This document shows positions 6,549 through 14,954 of a stretch of 16,066 nucleotides of DNA, one piece after another. The position numbers were made by a program, and so were the translations under genes. The notes under the pieces are model-generated. The model ran no database searches, had not been told where the DNA came from, and saw only the letters and a program-made list of their open reading frames with translations. How positions within the stretch are numbered: the stretch's first letter is position 1; the number at the start of each line of letters is the position of its first letter. Source of the DNA: Chloroflexi bacterium RBG_16_56_11 (GTDB taxonomy: Bacteria > Chloroflexota > Dehalococcoidia > Dehalococcoidales > RBG-16-60-22); assembly GCA_001796865.1 (NCBI GenBank), contig MGNQ01000023.1, forward strand, positions 1 to 16,066, written 5' to 3'.

Positions 6549-8035
6549 AGTCCCCTCCCCGGCGTGCGGCTGAACCCGAAACCGGTCTGACCCTGGTGTT
6601 TCTGGGGGTTTACCGTCTCCTGGATATCAACCTCGCGGCGGTACGGAGGAATCACAAACCTGTCATTAAAGCGAGGCAGCGATGTTAAAGCGGCGATCTG
6701 GCCGGCAGTCTCGGCGGTCAGGCCGGATTTTTTTAAGAGGTCTCCGGCCTGGCTCTCGCTGATGTTCCCCGCCGAGCGGGCCTGTGCGTAGCTGCGTACC
6801 GCCCAGAGTCGGGCGAGGGCATCGGTGACAATACCGGTATTGCCGCCGGAAAAAAGAGCCGATAAATAACGCAGCGGAGCGCGGGTGTTGCCGGTATTCC
6901 CGAAGAAGCCGCTTTCGGTCAGGTCATAGCTCCCGGTCTTGTTCGAGGCGGCCACCGGCAGGAGAGGGGGCACGTAGAACAACATGGGGAGGGTACGGAA
7001 CTCCGGGTGGAGCGGCAGGGCCAGCCCCCATTCCTTGACGAACCGGTAGACCGGTGAGCTCCCGGCGGCAGCCAGCCATTCATCACTCATGCCGCTCCTG
7101 CGGGCGGCGGCGGCTACCTCCGGGTCAGCGGGATCAAGGATAAGGCGTCGCTGCGCCTCGACTAGTTCCGTGTCGGGCGCCTTGGCCATCGCCTCGATGC
7201 GTTCGGCGTCATACAGGAGCAGGCCGGTGTAGCGGATTCTACCGACGCAGGTATGGAAGCAGGCGGGGGCCTGGCCGGTCTCCAGCCGGGGGTAGCAGAG
7301 GATGCATTTTTCCGCCTTGCCCGTTTTCCAGTTATAGTACGTTTTTTTATAGGGGCAGCCGCTGACGCAGAAGCGCCAGCCCCGGCATTTCTCCTGGTTG
7401 ACCAGGACGATGCCGTCCTCGCCGCGCTTGTAGATAGCACCGCTGGGACAGACCGCCAGGCAGGCCGGGTTCAGACAGTGGTTACAGATGCGAGGGATAT
7501 AGAAAAATACCATCTGCTCGATACGGAACATCGCCTCCTGCTCGGCGGGGGTCAGGCTGGCCAGGTTGACGTCGTTTTTTGCGTAGATGGGCGATCCGCT
7601 GAGGTCATCGTCCCAGTTAGGTCCGGCCTCGACATCGAGGTAGTGACCGGTTATCTTGGAAACCGGTCGGGCGGTCGGTGGCGTATCACCGGGCGGCGCC
7701 GTGAAAAGATGCTCGTAGTCATATGTCCATGGCTCATAATAGTCGTCCATCGTGGGTAAAGCCGGGTTGAAGAACATATTGCTCAGTATACCCAGCCGGC
7801 GCCCGGTACGCGGCACCAGGGAGTTACCCCTCAGCTCCCAGCCGCCCCGGTATTTACCCTGGTCTTCCCAGAGGGTCGGGTACCCCGTCCCGGGCTTGGT
7901 CTCGACATTGTTCCACCACATGTATTCCGTGCCTTCACGGGATGTCCACAGGTTATTACAGGCCAGGCTGCAGGTATGGCAGCCGATGCACTTATCCAGG
8001 TGAAAGACGGACGCTAGTTGAGCTCTGACATCCAT
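6545..8035 (-). CDS. narH: Respiratory nitrate reductase beta subunit NarH
   Basis: Cytoplasmic electron-transfer subunit of 496 residues that relays electrons from NarI haems to NarG. Four cluster motifs fall at the same residue numbers as in E. coli NarH: C16/C19/C22/C26; C184/C187/C192/C196; C217/W220/C223/C227; and C244/C247/C259/C263. Trp220 in place of a Cys (CRGWRFC) marks the [3Fe-4S] cluster typical of Nar, with three [4Fe-4S] clusters from the other sets. The CxxCH string near residue 16 is an Fe-S ligand set, not a haem site. The start at 8035 is preceded by AAAGGAG, and the gene lies 11 bases after narG. The C-terminus is slightly shorter than in E. coli. Confidence 0.97.
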   Translation of the reverse strand: MDVRAQLASVFHLDKCIGCHTCSLACNNLWTSREGTEYMWWNNVETKPGTGYPTLWEDQGKYRGGWELRGNSLVPRTGRRLGILSNMFFNPALPTMDDYYEPWTYDYEHLFTAPPGDTPPTARPVSKITGHYLDVEAGPNWDDDLSGSPIYAKNDVNLASLTPAEQEAMFRIEQMVFFYIPRICNHCLNPACLAVCPSGAIYKRGEDGIVLVNQEKCRGWRFCVSGCPYKKTYYNWKTGKAEKCILCYPRLETGQAPACFHTCVGRIRYTGLLLYDAERIEAMAKAPDTELVEAQRRLILDPADPEVAAAARRSGMSDEWLAAAGSSPVYRFVKEWGLALPLHPEFRTLPMLFYVPPLLPVAASNKTGSYDLTESGFFGNTGNTRAPLRYLSALFSGGNTGIVTDALARLWAVRSYAQARSAGNISESQAGDLLKKSGLTAETAGQIAALTSLPRFNDRFVIPPYRREVDIQETVNPQKHQGQTGFGFSRTPGRGL

Positions 8036-8046
8036 GATAGACTCCT

Positions 8047-11000
8047 TTACCAGACCGGTTCGCCTTCCAGTTTCCGCACCAGGATATAAGTATCCCGGTT
8101 CACCCCGGTGGGCCCCCAGTAGTTAAAAGAATACGTAAACTGCCCGTAGCCGCCGGCCATCAGCACCGGCTTGAGCCGCACGCGGGTCAGGCTGTTGTGG
8201 CCGCCAGCCCGCTGATTGCCGCGCAGGGGCGAGCGGGGGACGGAAATGGTCCGCTCCGGGGAATGGTAAAAGACACATGTCCCGGTGGGAATACGGACGC
8301 TGACCACCGCCCGGGCCACCACGACGCCGTGGTCGTTATAGACTTCCACCCAGTCGTTATCGATGACGCCTATTTTACGGGCGTCCTCCTCGCTTATCCA
8401 GAAAGGTTCGCCGCCGCGGGAAAGTGTCTGCATCAGCTCGGTGTCCCCGTAGGTAGAATGAATATGCCACTTGCCGTGGGGCGTCAGGTAGTTAAGCATG
8501 ATACTTTTGCCTTCCGGTCTGGTCCGGGTAAAGTCGCCGAAGTCCTGCGGTCCGGGATTGGGCTTGTAAGCGGGCAGGTTCTCACCAAAAGCCAGATAAA
8601 GCTCGTGGTCGAGATAAAGCTGCTGGCGCCCGGTAAGGGTGCGCCAGGGTACCAGCCGCTCGGTGTTGATACAGAAAGGCGAGTAGGCCCGGCCGTTATT
8701 GATGATGCCGGACCAGCATGGGCTGGTGAGCAAACGGGCCGGCTGGGCCTGAAGGTCCATGAACTTTGAAGTCATTCCACGACCGCCGTCGGCCAGGTCA
8801 GCCAGGGGCACGCCCACCAGCTTCTCATACTCCTGGAAGGCCTTCCGGGCGACTTCGCCATTGGTCTCCGGGGCAAGGTGAAGAATAACATCAGCGGCCT
8901 CGCGGGCTTCGGCGAGCGAGGGATATTGCCGGCCGCTCCAGGACTGACGCGGATGGCTCTCCAGCAGCTGGTCGTAAAACTCCTGGATGTCCCATTTTAC
9001 GCCGTGCGCCCCGATTCCGTTTTGCCGGGCCAGCGGCCCGAAGGAGATGAAACGCTGGTACAGGTCGCGGTAATTCCTTTCCACGAGCCTCAGATGGGGC
9101 ATGGTCTTGCCGGGGACCGGCTCATATTCCCCCCGGGTCCAGTCGCGGATATGCGCCTGGGCTATCTCATCGGCACTATCGTGCTGGAGAGGCTGGCAGA
9201 CGATTTCCTTGACCGGCCCGGGGAAGTGCGGGGGCGCCAGCTCGCTGACCTTCCGGGCAATCGACTTGAAGATATCCCAGTCGCTTTTCGATTCCCAGCA
9301 GGGCGGCACGGCCCGGGAAAGCGGGTGGATATAGGTGTGGAGATCGGTGGAGGAGAGATCATCTTTTTCGTACCAGGTGGCGGTGGGCAGGACAATGTCC
9401 GAAAATAGGGCGGTGGTGTCCATGCGGAAATTGACATCGACGACGAGGTCGAGCTTCCCGACAGGCGCCTCCGGCCGCCACTTAACGTCCTTGACCGTCC
9501 CCGCGGCCACCTCTTCAGCGTTGACGGTGCTGTCCGTGCCCAGGAAATGCCGGAGGAAATATTCGTGTCCTTTGGCGCTGGACATCAGGGCGTTGCCGCG
9601 CCAGACCAGCCAGACCCGGGGCCAGTTTTCGGGACCATCCGGATCGTCGATAGCGAACCGGACGTTGCCATCTTTGAGCCGGGCCACCACCCATTGGATA
9701 ATTTCTTCGTCAGAGATGGCGCCGGCCTTTTTGGCCGCTTCGACTAGGGCGAAGGGGTTCTTGTTGAACTGGGGAAAGAAAGGCAGCCACCCGAGGTGCA
9801 CCGCCCGGGCTTGCATATCCATGGTATGGCCTTGTGCCAGACCGTCCCCAGAAGGGGGATTATAGTCGCCGAAGCTCCCCTCGTAACGCCACTGGTCGGT
9901 ATGAACGTAGTAGAATGAAGGGCTATTCTGCAGCCGTGGCGGCCCGGCCCAATCGGTAGCGAAGGCGATGGACGCCCAGGGGGCGATGGCCGCCAGCTTT
10001 TCCTGGCCCACGTAATGTGCCAGGCCGCCGCCGTTCCTGCCGATACTGCCGGTGAGCATCAGGCCGGTAATCGCCGCGCGGTACATGAGGTTATTGTGGT
10101 ACCAGTGATTGACGCCGGCCCCGATGATAACGGTACACCTGCCTCCGGTGTTTTCCGCTGTGCCGGCGAACTCACGGGCAAACTTGACCAGGGTCTGGCG
10201 ATCAATACCGGTCAATTTCTCCTGCCAGGCCGGGGTATAGGACTTGCTGTCTTCATAGTCGGCAGGATAGTCCCCGGATAAACCACGGGCTACCCCGAAC
10301 CGTGCCATGAGCAGGTCGAAGACGGTAGTGACAGGGACCCGTCCTGCCTCCGTCTCCAGATATTTAACCGGTACGCCGCGAAGAGAGCTGGAGCGGCTTT
10401 CAAAATCCTCGAACTCGACCGGCACCACATCGTCCCGCTCGCTGATAAAGGTAAGTACCGGGTCCAGCTCGGCGCCATCGCGTCCGTCCAGCATCCGGAG
10501 GTTCCATTTTCCCCGGTCCTGCTTGGCCCAGCGGTCACCCATGGCGCCGCCGGGCATCCTGGCCGCGCCGGACTTATCATCCCAGACCAGGAATTTCCAG
10601 TCGCCGTTTTCCACGTCCCGGTAGCGGTCGGTTGCGTTGGCCCGCACGAAACGCCTGGCGCGGTATCCCCGGTCAGTTTTCTCCAGGGCCACCAGGAAAG
10701 GAGAATCGGTAAACTTCTTCAGATAATCGGTAAAGAATGGTACCGGGCGGTCGGCATAAAACTCTTTTAAGATGACATGGTTGACGGCCATCCAGAAAGC
10801 GCCGTCCTGCCCGGCCTTTACCGGCAGCCACCAGTCGGCGTACTTGGCAACCTGGCTGAAATCAGGGGACAGGACGGTGAATTTGGCCCCGGCATATCTG
10901 CCCTCCGCCACGAAGTGGACATCCGGGGTGCGGGTCATGTTCAGGTTGGAGCCCATCGCCACGATGTATTTAGCGTTATACCAGTCAGCGCTTTCCTGGA

Positions 11001-11661
11001 CATCAGTCTGCTCCCCCCACATCTCCGGAGACGCCGGGGGGAGATCACTGTACCAGTCATAAAAGCTCAGGTTAACCCCGCCGAAGAGCTGCAACAGCCG
11101 TGAGCCGCCGGCATAGCTCAGGTAAGACATGGCGGGAATGGGGGAAAAACCGACGACGCGGTCAGGCCCGTATTTTTTGGCGGTGTAAATCATAGACGCC
11201 GCGATAATCTCACGGACCTCATCCCAGGTAGTGCGGCGGAAACCACCTTTACCCCGGGCCTTTTGAATTTTCTCCCGGGCAGCTTCGTCTTCCATTACCC
11301 GCGCCCAGGCATCAACGGGGTCGATGGCGTATTTCCTGGCGTTGCGCCAGAGATCGGCCAGCACACCCCGGATGTAGGGATATTTCACCCTCAGGGGACT
11401 GTAGATATACCAGGAAAAGGAAATACCTCGCTGACAGCCGCGCGGCTCGTAGGGGGGCATGTTTTTATCGAAGTCGGGATAGTCCAGCGCCTGCGTCTCC
11501 CAGGTGACGATGCCGTTTTTCACGTACACCATCCAGGAGCAACTGCCCGTGCAGTTCACTCCGTGATTGCTGCGGACGGCCTTATCATACTCCCAGCGGT
11601 TACGGTAAAAGTCCTCCCAGCTGCGTTGCCGGGGATTGACAATATCCTGAATCCAACTCAT
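8047..11661 (-). CDS. narG: Respiratory nitrate reductase alpha subunit NarG
   Basis: Catalytic subunit of 1204 residues with Mo-bis-MGD and the FS0 [4Fe-4S] cluster; it reduces nitrate to nitrite. FS0 ligands are H33, C37, C41 and C76 (HGVNCTGSC and RGCQRG), the His-ligated pattern of Nar enzymes. The Mo-ligand Asp206 in WYSDLPPASP corresponds to E. coli Asp222. Strong similarity continues to the end, for example in LDLVVDVNFRMDTTALFSD, TATWYEKDD and the C-terminal NRDTYILVRK. The start at 11661 follows GGAGG and overlaps the cytochrome c stop as ATGA. The N-terminus begins 16 residues later than in E. coli relative to the FS0 His and has no twin-arginine signal, so the enzyme should face the cytoplasm. 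A cytoplasmic nitrite oxidoreductase (NxrA, Nitrobacter type) is the main alternative but less likely here. Confidence 0.95.
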   Translation of the reverse strand: MSWIQDIVNPRQRSWEDFYRNRWEYDKAVRSNHGVNCTGSCSWMVYVKNGIVTWETQALDYPDFDKNMPPYEPRGCQRGISFSWYIYSPLRVKYPYIRGVLADLWRNARKYAIDPVDAWARVMEDEAAREKIQKARGKGGFRRTTWDEVREIIAASMIYTAKKYGPDRVVGFSPIPAMSYLSYAGGSRLLQLFGGVNLSFYDWYSDLPPASPEMWGEQTDVQESADWYNAKYIVAMGSNLNMTRTPDVHFVAEGRYAGAKFTVLSPDFSQVAKYADWWLPVKAGQDGAFWMAVNHVILKEFYADRPVPFFTDYLKKFTDSPFLVALEKTDRGYRARRFVRANATDRYRDVENGDWKFLVWDDKSGAARMPGGAMGDRWAKQDRGKWNLRMLDGRDGAELDPVLTFISERDDVVPVEFEDFESRSSSLRGVPVKYLETEAGRVPVTTVFDLLMARFGVARGLSGDYPADYEDSKSYTPAWQEKLTGIDRQTLVKFAREFAGTAENTGGRCTVIIGAGVNHWYHNNLMYRAAITGLMLTGSIGRNGGGLAHYVGQEKLAAIAPWASIAFATDWAGPPRLQNSPSFYYVHTDQWRYEGSFGDYNPPSGDGLAQGHTMDMQARAVHLGWLPFFPQFNKNPFALVEAAKKAGAISDEEIIQWVVARLKDGNVRFAIDDPDGPENWPRVWLVWRGNALMSSAKGHEYFLRHFLGTDSTVNAEEVAAGTVKDVKWRPEAPVGKLDLVVDVNFRMDTTALFSDIVLPTATWYEKDDLSSTDLHTYIHPLSRAVPPCWESKSDWDIFKSIARKVSELAPPHFPGPVKEIVCQPLQHDSADEIAQAHIRDWTRGEYEPVPGKTMPHLRLVERNYRDLYQRFISFGPLARQNGIGAHGVKWDIQEFYDQLLESHPRQSWSGRQYPSLAEAREAADVILHLAPETNGEVARKAFQEYEKLVGVPLADLADGGRGMTSKFMDLQAQPARLLTSPCWSGIINNGRAYSPFCINTERLVPWRTLTGRQQLYLDHELYLAFGENLPAYKPNPGPQDFGDFTRTRPEGKSIMLNYLTPHGKWHIHSTYGDTELMQTLSRGGEPFWISEEDARKIGVIDNDWVEVYNDHGVVVARAVVSVRIPTGTCVFYHSPERTISVPRSPLRGNQRAGGHNSLTRVRLKPVLMAGGYGQFTYSFNYWGPTGVNRDTYILVRKLEGEPVW

Positions 11662-12857
11662 CTGGAGCCTCCTTTAACCAGATTACGGCGTACCCCCCCG
11701 AGCCGCTGCCTCCAGACGAACTGGAGGACTAAAAGGACAACAAGAAAACCGGCGATGCTCACGGTGACCATGATACCTGGTCCCACCGCCTTTTTTTCAG
11801 CCCGGTCGACTTCCCCCAGGTAGACAACCAGGTGGGCAACCTCCGCGTCGGTCAGGGGTTGTTCGCCGTATATCTCCTTCATGATGGGGAAAGGAGCCGT
11901 CTTGATGATGGCGGTGAGGCCTGCCTCCCCCAACCTGGAGTAGGCATCAGTCATATCCTTGGCCAGGGTCCCGCCGCCGAGGGCCCCGGCACCGGCGATA
12001 TTATGGCAGGAAATGCAGGCGCCGCCCCCGTTCTCGAGAGGGACCTTGCCGGTGAAAATATCCCGCCCGATATCTGCATCGCCGGTGATGGCCGGTAATG
12101 TCTCCACAGGCGGTGGAGTCGTAATTAATGGGGGAGTGCTCGCCGGAGGGGCTTCAGCGCCCCTGATGTATGCAATAACCTCGGCTGCCTCCTGTTCCGA
12201 GAGGCCCAGGTCGGGCATCGAAAGACCATATTCGGCAACCAGCTCCCGCGTAATGGCATCTTCTTCAGGGTCAAGCTTATCGGGAGAGGCGATTTTCTGG
12301 AGCAGCCACGCCTCGTCCCGCTTCAGGGTCACATCTTTCAGGTCGGGCCCGATGCGGCGGCCGCCGCCGAGGCTGTGGCAGGCGTTGCATTTGCTTTCAA
12401 AAATCGTCTTCCCCACGCTGCTGTCAGCCGCGCCATCGGAGAGAGAAGCGCGGTTCTCTGGAATAAAATTTTGCGGAGTCTCCGCGTCTCCCGGGACGAT
12501 GTCCACGTTTTTTAAATAGGTGACCAGGTCGGTAATCTGACGCTCTGTCAAAACACCGCCGTTATTTTCACCGAAGGCCGGCATGATGGTTCCGGCGATA
12601 CCGCGTGAAATTATCCTGGCCAGGGCGGCGTCATCCAACTGGCTGCCTCTGAGGGCCGGCCCGATGCCGCCGGCAGCACGCTGGCCGTGGCAGGAGATAC
12701 ACTGGAGGGCATATGTCCCGGCGCCCCGCCCGGCTGATTCGGTTTTTATCCACTCTGCCGCTCTTGCCTGTCTCCCGGACTCCGTCGCCCAGTAAACGGG
12801 GATAAATATAAGGACCACCAGTGTTAACGCGAGACCGATGATTAATTTAGTCTGCAA
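11658..12857 (-). CDS. Membrane-anchored triheme cytochrome c
   Basis: A 399-residue protein with three cytochrome c domains facing outside, each with one CxxCH site: C53-H57 (CISCH), C157-H161 (CNACH) and C281-H285 (CISCH). Likely axial Met ligands are M92 (IMPAF), M214 (SMPDL) and M326 (PIMKEIY). It has an N-terminal membrane anchor or uncleaved signal (about 3-24), a Pro/Thr-rich linker (236-255) and a second membrane helix near the C-terminus (about 360-382) followed by a basic tail. The start codon is TTG at 12857, with GAGG about ten bases upstream; no ATG lies in frame until well inside the first haem domain. It begins 4 bases after the Rieske stop and overlaps narG by 4, which suggests it accepts electrons from the bc complex. 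Thermus NarC, also encoded before narG, is a diheme analogue. Confidence 0.9.
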   Translation of the reverse strand: MQTKLIIGLALTLVVLIFIPVYWATESGRQARAAEWIKTESAGRGAGTYALQCISCHGQRAAGGIGPALRGSQLDDAALARIISRGIAGTIMPAFGENNGGVLTERQITDLVTYLKNVDIVPGDAETPQNFIPENRASLSDGAADSSVGKTIFESKCNACHSLGGGRRIGPDLKDVTLKRDEAWLLQKIASPDKLDPEEDAITRELVAEYGLSMPDLGLSEQEAAEVIAYIRGAEAPPASTPPLITTPPPVETLPAITGDADIGRDIFTGKVPLENGGGACISCHNIAGAGALGGGTLAKDMTDAYSRLGEAGLTAIIKTAPFPIMKEIYGEQPLTDAEVAHLVVYLGEVDRAEKKAVGPGIMVTVSIAGFLVVLLVLQFVWRQRLGGVRRNLVKGGSR

Positions 12858-12861
12858 TTTC

Positions 12862-13410
12862 TCAAACCTCGGTTACCTGAGACTGTTCAAAGCCGGTGCG
12901 CTCGATGGTATTACCGGTATCGACCACCAGTTCTGCGTCTTCGATTGAAATAGGGAAAATATCCAGGGGCCGCGGCGGGGGACCGCTGTGAACGATACCG
13001 TAGCGATCGAAGATGCCGCCGTGACAGGGGCAGTTGAACCGTCCTTTCGGAGCCAGACCATCCTCACTCGGGTCGTCCGGCTGCCAAGGTACCACGCACC
13101 CGACATGGGTGCACTTGCGGTAAAGGGCGAGGAAACCGGACTCGACGCGAGAGAGATAAAAACGCTGCTCCGGGAAATACGTTACCGTGCCCACCGGCAT
13201 GGCCCTGGCTTCCGCCACCGTGGCGACTTTTATCTTGCCCCCGAAACTCCCGGCGCTGACACGGGGCTGCAGCGACGCCACCAGTCCGCCGATAATTTCA
13301 ATCCCCACCACGCCCGCCGCCGCCCACCAGAGGCGGCTGATGAATCGTCGGCGGCTGATGCCCTCTTCTCTATCGTTTTCGCTGTTCCCGTGACTATTAT
13401 TGTCTTCCAT
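12862..13410 (-). CDS. Rieske iron-sulfur protein of a bc complex
   Basis: A 182-residue quinol-oxidising complex subunit with a [2Fe-2S] cluster. Residues 19-29 carry a twin-arginine motif (SRRRFIS), followed by one membrane helix (about 28-47) that stays as anchor, as is usual for Tat-inserted Rieske proteins. Cluster box I is CTHVGC (ligands C100, H102) and box II is CPCHGG (ligands C127, H130); C105 and C129 can form the stabilising disulfide. GPPPRPL (143-149) is the conserved Pro loop. The Ser and Tyr that hydrogen-bond the cluster in high-potential Rieske proteins are Gly132 and Phe134 here, predicting a lower potential suited to menaquinol. The start at 13410 has AGGA upstream. It lies 40 bases after the subunit IV gene. 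Confidence 0.95.
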   Translation of the reverse strand: MEDNNSHGNSENDREEGISRRRFISRLWWAAAGVVGIEIIGGLVASLQPRVSAGSFGGKIKVATVAEARAMPVGTVTYFPEQRFYLSRVESGFLALYRKCTHVGCVVPWQPDDPSEDGLAPKGRFNCPCHGGIFDRYGIVHSGPPPRPLDIFPISIEDAELVVDTGNTIERTGFEQSQVTEV

Positions 13411-13450
13411 CTATCGTCCTGTAGCCCCGTCAGTTTACTTTGATCCGCAA

Positions 13451-14206
13451 TCAGAAAGGCAGCGCCCCCGGCGGCAGGTCCCACGGCCAGACCAGATGCA
13501 TACCCAGGCCCCGGAAGAAAACCCCCACGATAGTCAGCGTAAAGTAAGTTACCGTAAACGCCGTGAAAAGACCGACGAGCACCTCGCGCCGGGACGGCCG
13601 CCAGCGGCGGATGGCGCGATAGAGTAACAGGATAAGCCCGGCGTTGACGAAAACGGGGATAATCCAGCCCGGAACCGCTTCCGGTTGGCTGACTATCGAC
13701 CTGACCCGGATGAACTCGTCGAAGAGGACTAGACCAATGAGACAGGCGAAGGTGTAGACACCTGACCAGAAAGCGATTTTCCGCCCTTTCTTCGAGGCGA
13801 ACCATTTTCCCACGTCCTTTTTGCTACGGTCGATGTAGGGAATCGCCATCAGGAGAACGATTACCAGTCCCGGCATCACCAGTCCGGCCAGCACCGGGTG
13901 CATGTGGAGGAGCAACTCCTGGAGACTGAGGAAGTACCAGGCTGCCTTGGCCGGGTTCTCGGTCACGTTAGGATTGGCCAGCTCCCGCAGCGGGGCCTTC
14001 ACAAACGCCGACCAGAGCAATAAAACCACGGTGGTCCCCAGCGCAGCCAGCAACTCCAGCACCAGCAGGTTCGGCCAGGACATCACGGTGTCTTCCGGCC
14101 CCTTGTCCACCATGGGACTGGTCCCCTTGACCAGCTCCATGAGCCCATAGGTCCGGGAAGGGTCGCGGGGAAATATCTCCTGAACCGGAACGTTATTGTT
14201 TGTCAT
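13451..14206 (-). CDS. Cytochrome b subunit IV-like (C-terminal b domain)
   Basis: A 251-residue integral membrane protein corresponding to the C-terminal half of cytochrome b, or subunit IV of b6f-type complexes, which forms part of the quinol oxidation (Qo) site. The recognisable block is NPAKAAWYFLSLQELLLHMHP (84-104), where the usual PEWY motif is AAWY (88-91). It has about six hydrophobic segments, more than the three of chloroplast subunit IV, with extra helices near 142-160, 178-196 and 210-235. It overlaps the cytochrome b gene by 14 bases. No haem ligand is required in this subunit. Similar extended subunits occur in other bacterial bc-type complexes, so the identification is firm at family level but not at subfamily level. 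Confidence 0.88.
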   Translation of the reverse strand: MTNNNVPVQEIFPRDPSRTYGLMELVKGTSPMVDKGPEDTVMSWPNLLVLELLAALGTTVVLLLWSAFVKAPLRELANPNVTENPAKAAWYFLSLQELLLHMHPVLAGLVMPGLVIVLLMAIPYIDRSKKDVGKWFASKKGRKIAFWSGVYTFACLIGLVLFDEFIRVRSIVSQPEAVPGWIIPVFVNAGLILLLYRAIRRWRPSRREVLVGLFTAFTVTYFTLTIVGVFFRGLGMHLVWPWDLPPGALPF

Positions 14207-14954
14207 TACCGTTTTCCGAGGCTTCGGCGGGACTGGACAGTCCGCCGTCTTTTCTTATTCTCCAGAAATGGATGCCGATTAAAATTACCATGATAGCCGG
14301 CAGGACGATGATATGGAGAGCGTAGAAGCGTACCAGCGCCGGCTGGCCGGCTTCCGCCGCCCCCAGCAAAAGCCGGCGTAATGGTTCGCCGATAAGCGGG
14401 AACGAGCCGACGATATTGGTGCTGACGGTTACGGCCCAGTAGGAAAGCTGGTCCCAGGGGAGCAGATAGCCGGTAAAACTCAGCACCATCGTCACCACCC
14501 AGAGTAAAACCCCGATGACCCAGTTGAACTCCCGCGGGTGTTTATAGGCTCCGGTAAAAAATACGCGGCACATGTGCAAGAAGACCACCACCACCATCAA
14601 ATGCGCCGACCAGCGGTGCAGGCTTCTCATCAGGGCGCCGAAGGTCACCGCCGTTTCCAGGTTTTGAACATCGGTATAGGCGCTCTGGACGGACGGGACG
14701 TAGAAGAACATCAACCAGGCCCCGGTGACTATCAGAATTAAAAACAAAACAAAAGAAATGATTCCAAGACCCCAGGTATAGGTCAACTTGAGGGAGTGCA
14801 CCTTGACCTTGACCGGGTGGATATGCAGGAACCAGCTGTTCACGATGGCCTTGGCCCGGTTTTCATCGTTATCGGGGTAACCCTGGCGGAAAATCGACCG
14901 CCAAATACGGTTGCGGGTAATGAAGTCAGCTATAGAGCCGTTTCCGGTCGTCAT
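14193..14954 (-). CDS. Cytochrome b (b6-type N-terminal subunit) of bc complex
   Basis: A 253-residue membrane protein of four core helices carrying two b haems. Haem ligands are H113 and H127 in one helix (SLHRWSAH and FLHMCRVFF) and H214 and H229 in the other (YALHIIV and GIHFWRIRK). The 15-residue spacing of the second pair is the cytochrome b6/QcrB pattern, rather than the 14 residues of mitochondrial cytochrome b. Conserved FTGAYKHPREFNWVIGV and TGYLLPWDQLSYWA match b6. The residue aligned with b6 Cys35, which binds the extra haem c in b6f and in Bacillus QcrB, is Trp61, so that haem should be absent. The start at 14954 overlaps the upstream gene's stop as ATGA. A short polar tail follows the last helix. 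Confidence 0.93.
   Translation of the reverse strand: MTTGNGSIADFITRNRIWRSIFRQGYPDNDENRAKAIVNSWFLHIHPVKVKVHSLKLTYTWGLGIISFVLFLILIVTGAWLMFFYVPSVQSAYTDVQNLETAVTFGALMRSLHRWSAHLMVVVVFLHMCRVFFTGAYKHPREFNWVIGVLLWVVTMVLSFTGYLLPWDQLSYWAVTVSTNIVGSFPLIGEPLRRLLLGAAEAGQPALVRFYALHIIVLPAIMVILIGIHFWRIRKDGGLSSPAEASENGNDKQ

Noticed and set aside
7970..7990. CIGCH in NarH as a haem c site
   Set aside because: It is the first Cys set of the NarH Fe-S clusters, at the same residue numbers as in E. coli NarH.
8197..11823. Several open frames of 150-190 codons on the plus strand opposite narG and the cytochrome c gene
   Set aside because: They are antisense to strongly conserved coding sequence, have low-complexity Arg/Pro/Ser/Gly composition typical of shadow frames in GC-rich genes, and match no family.
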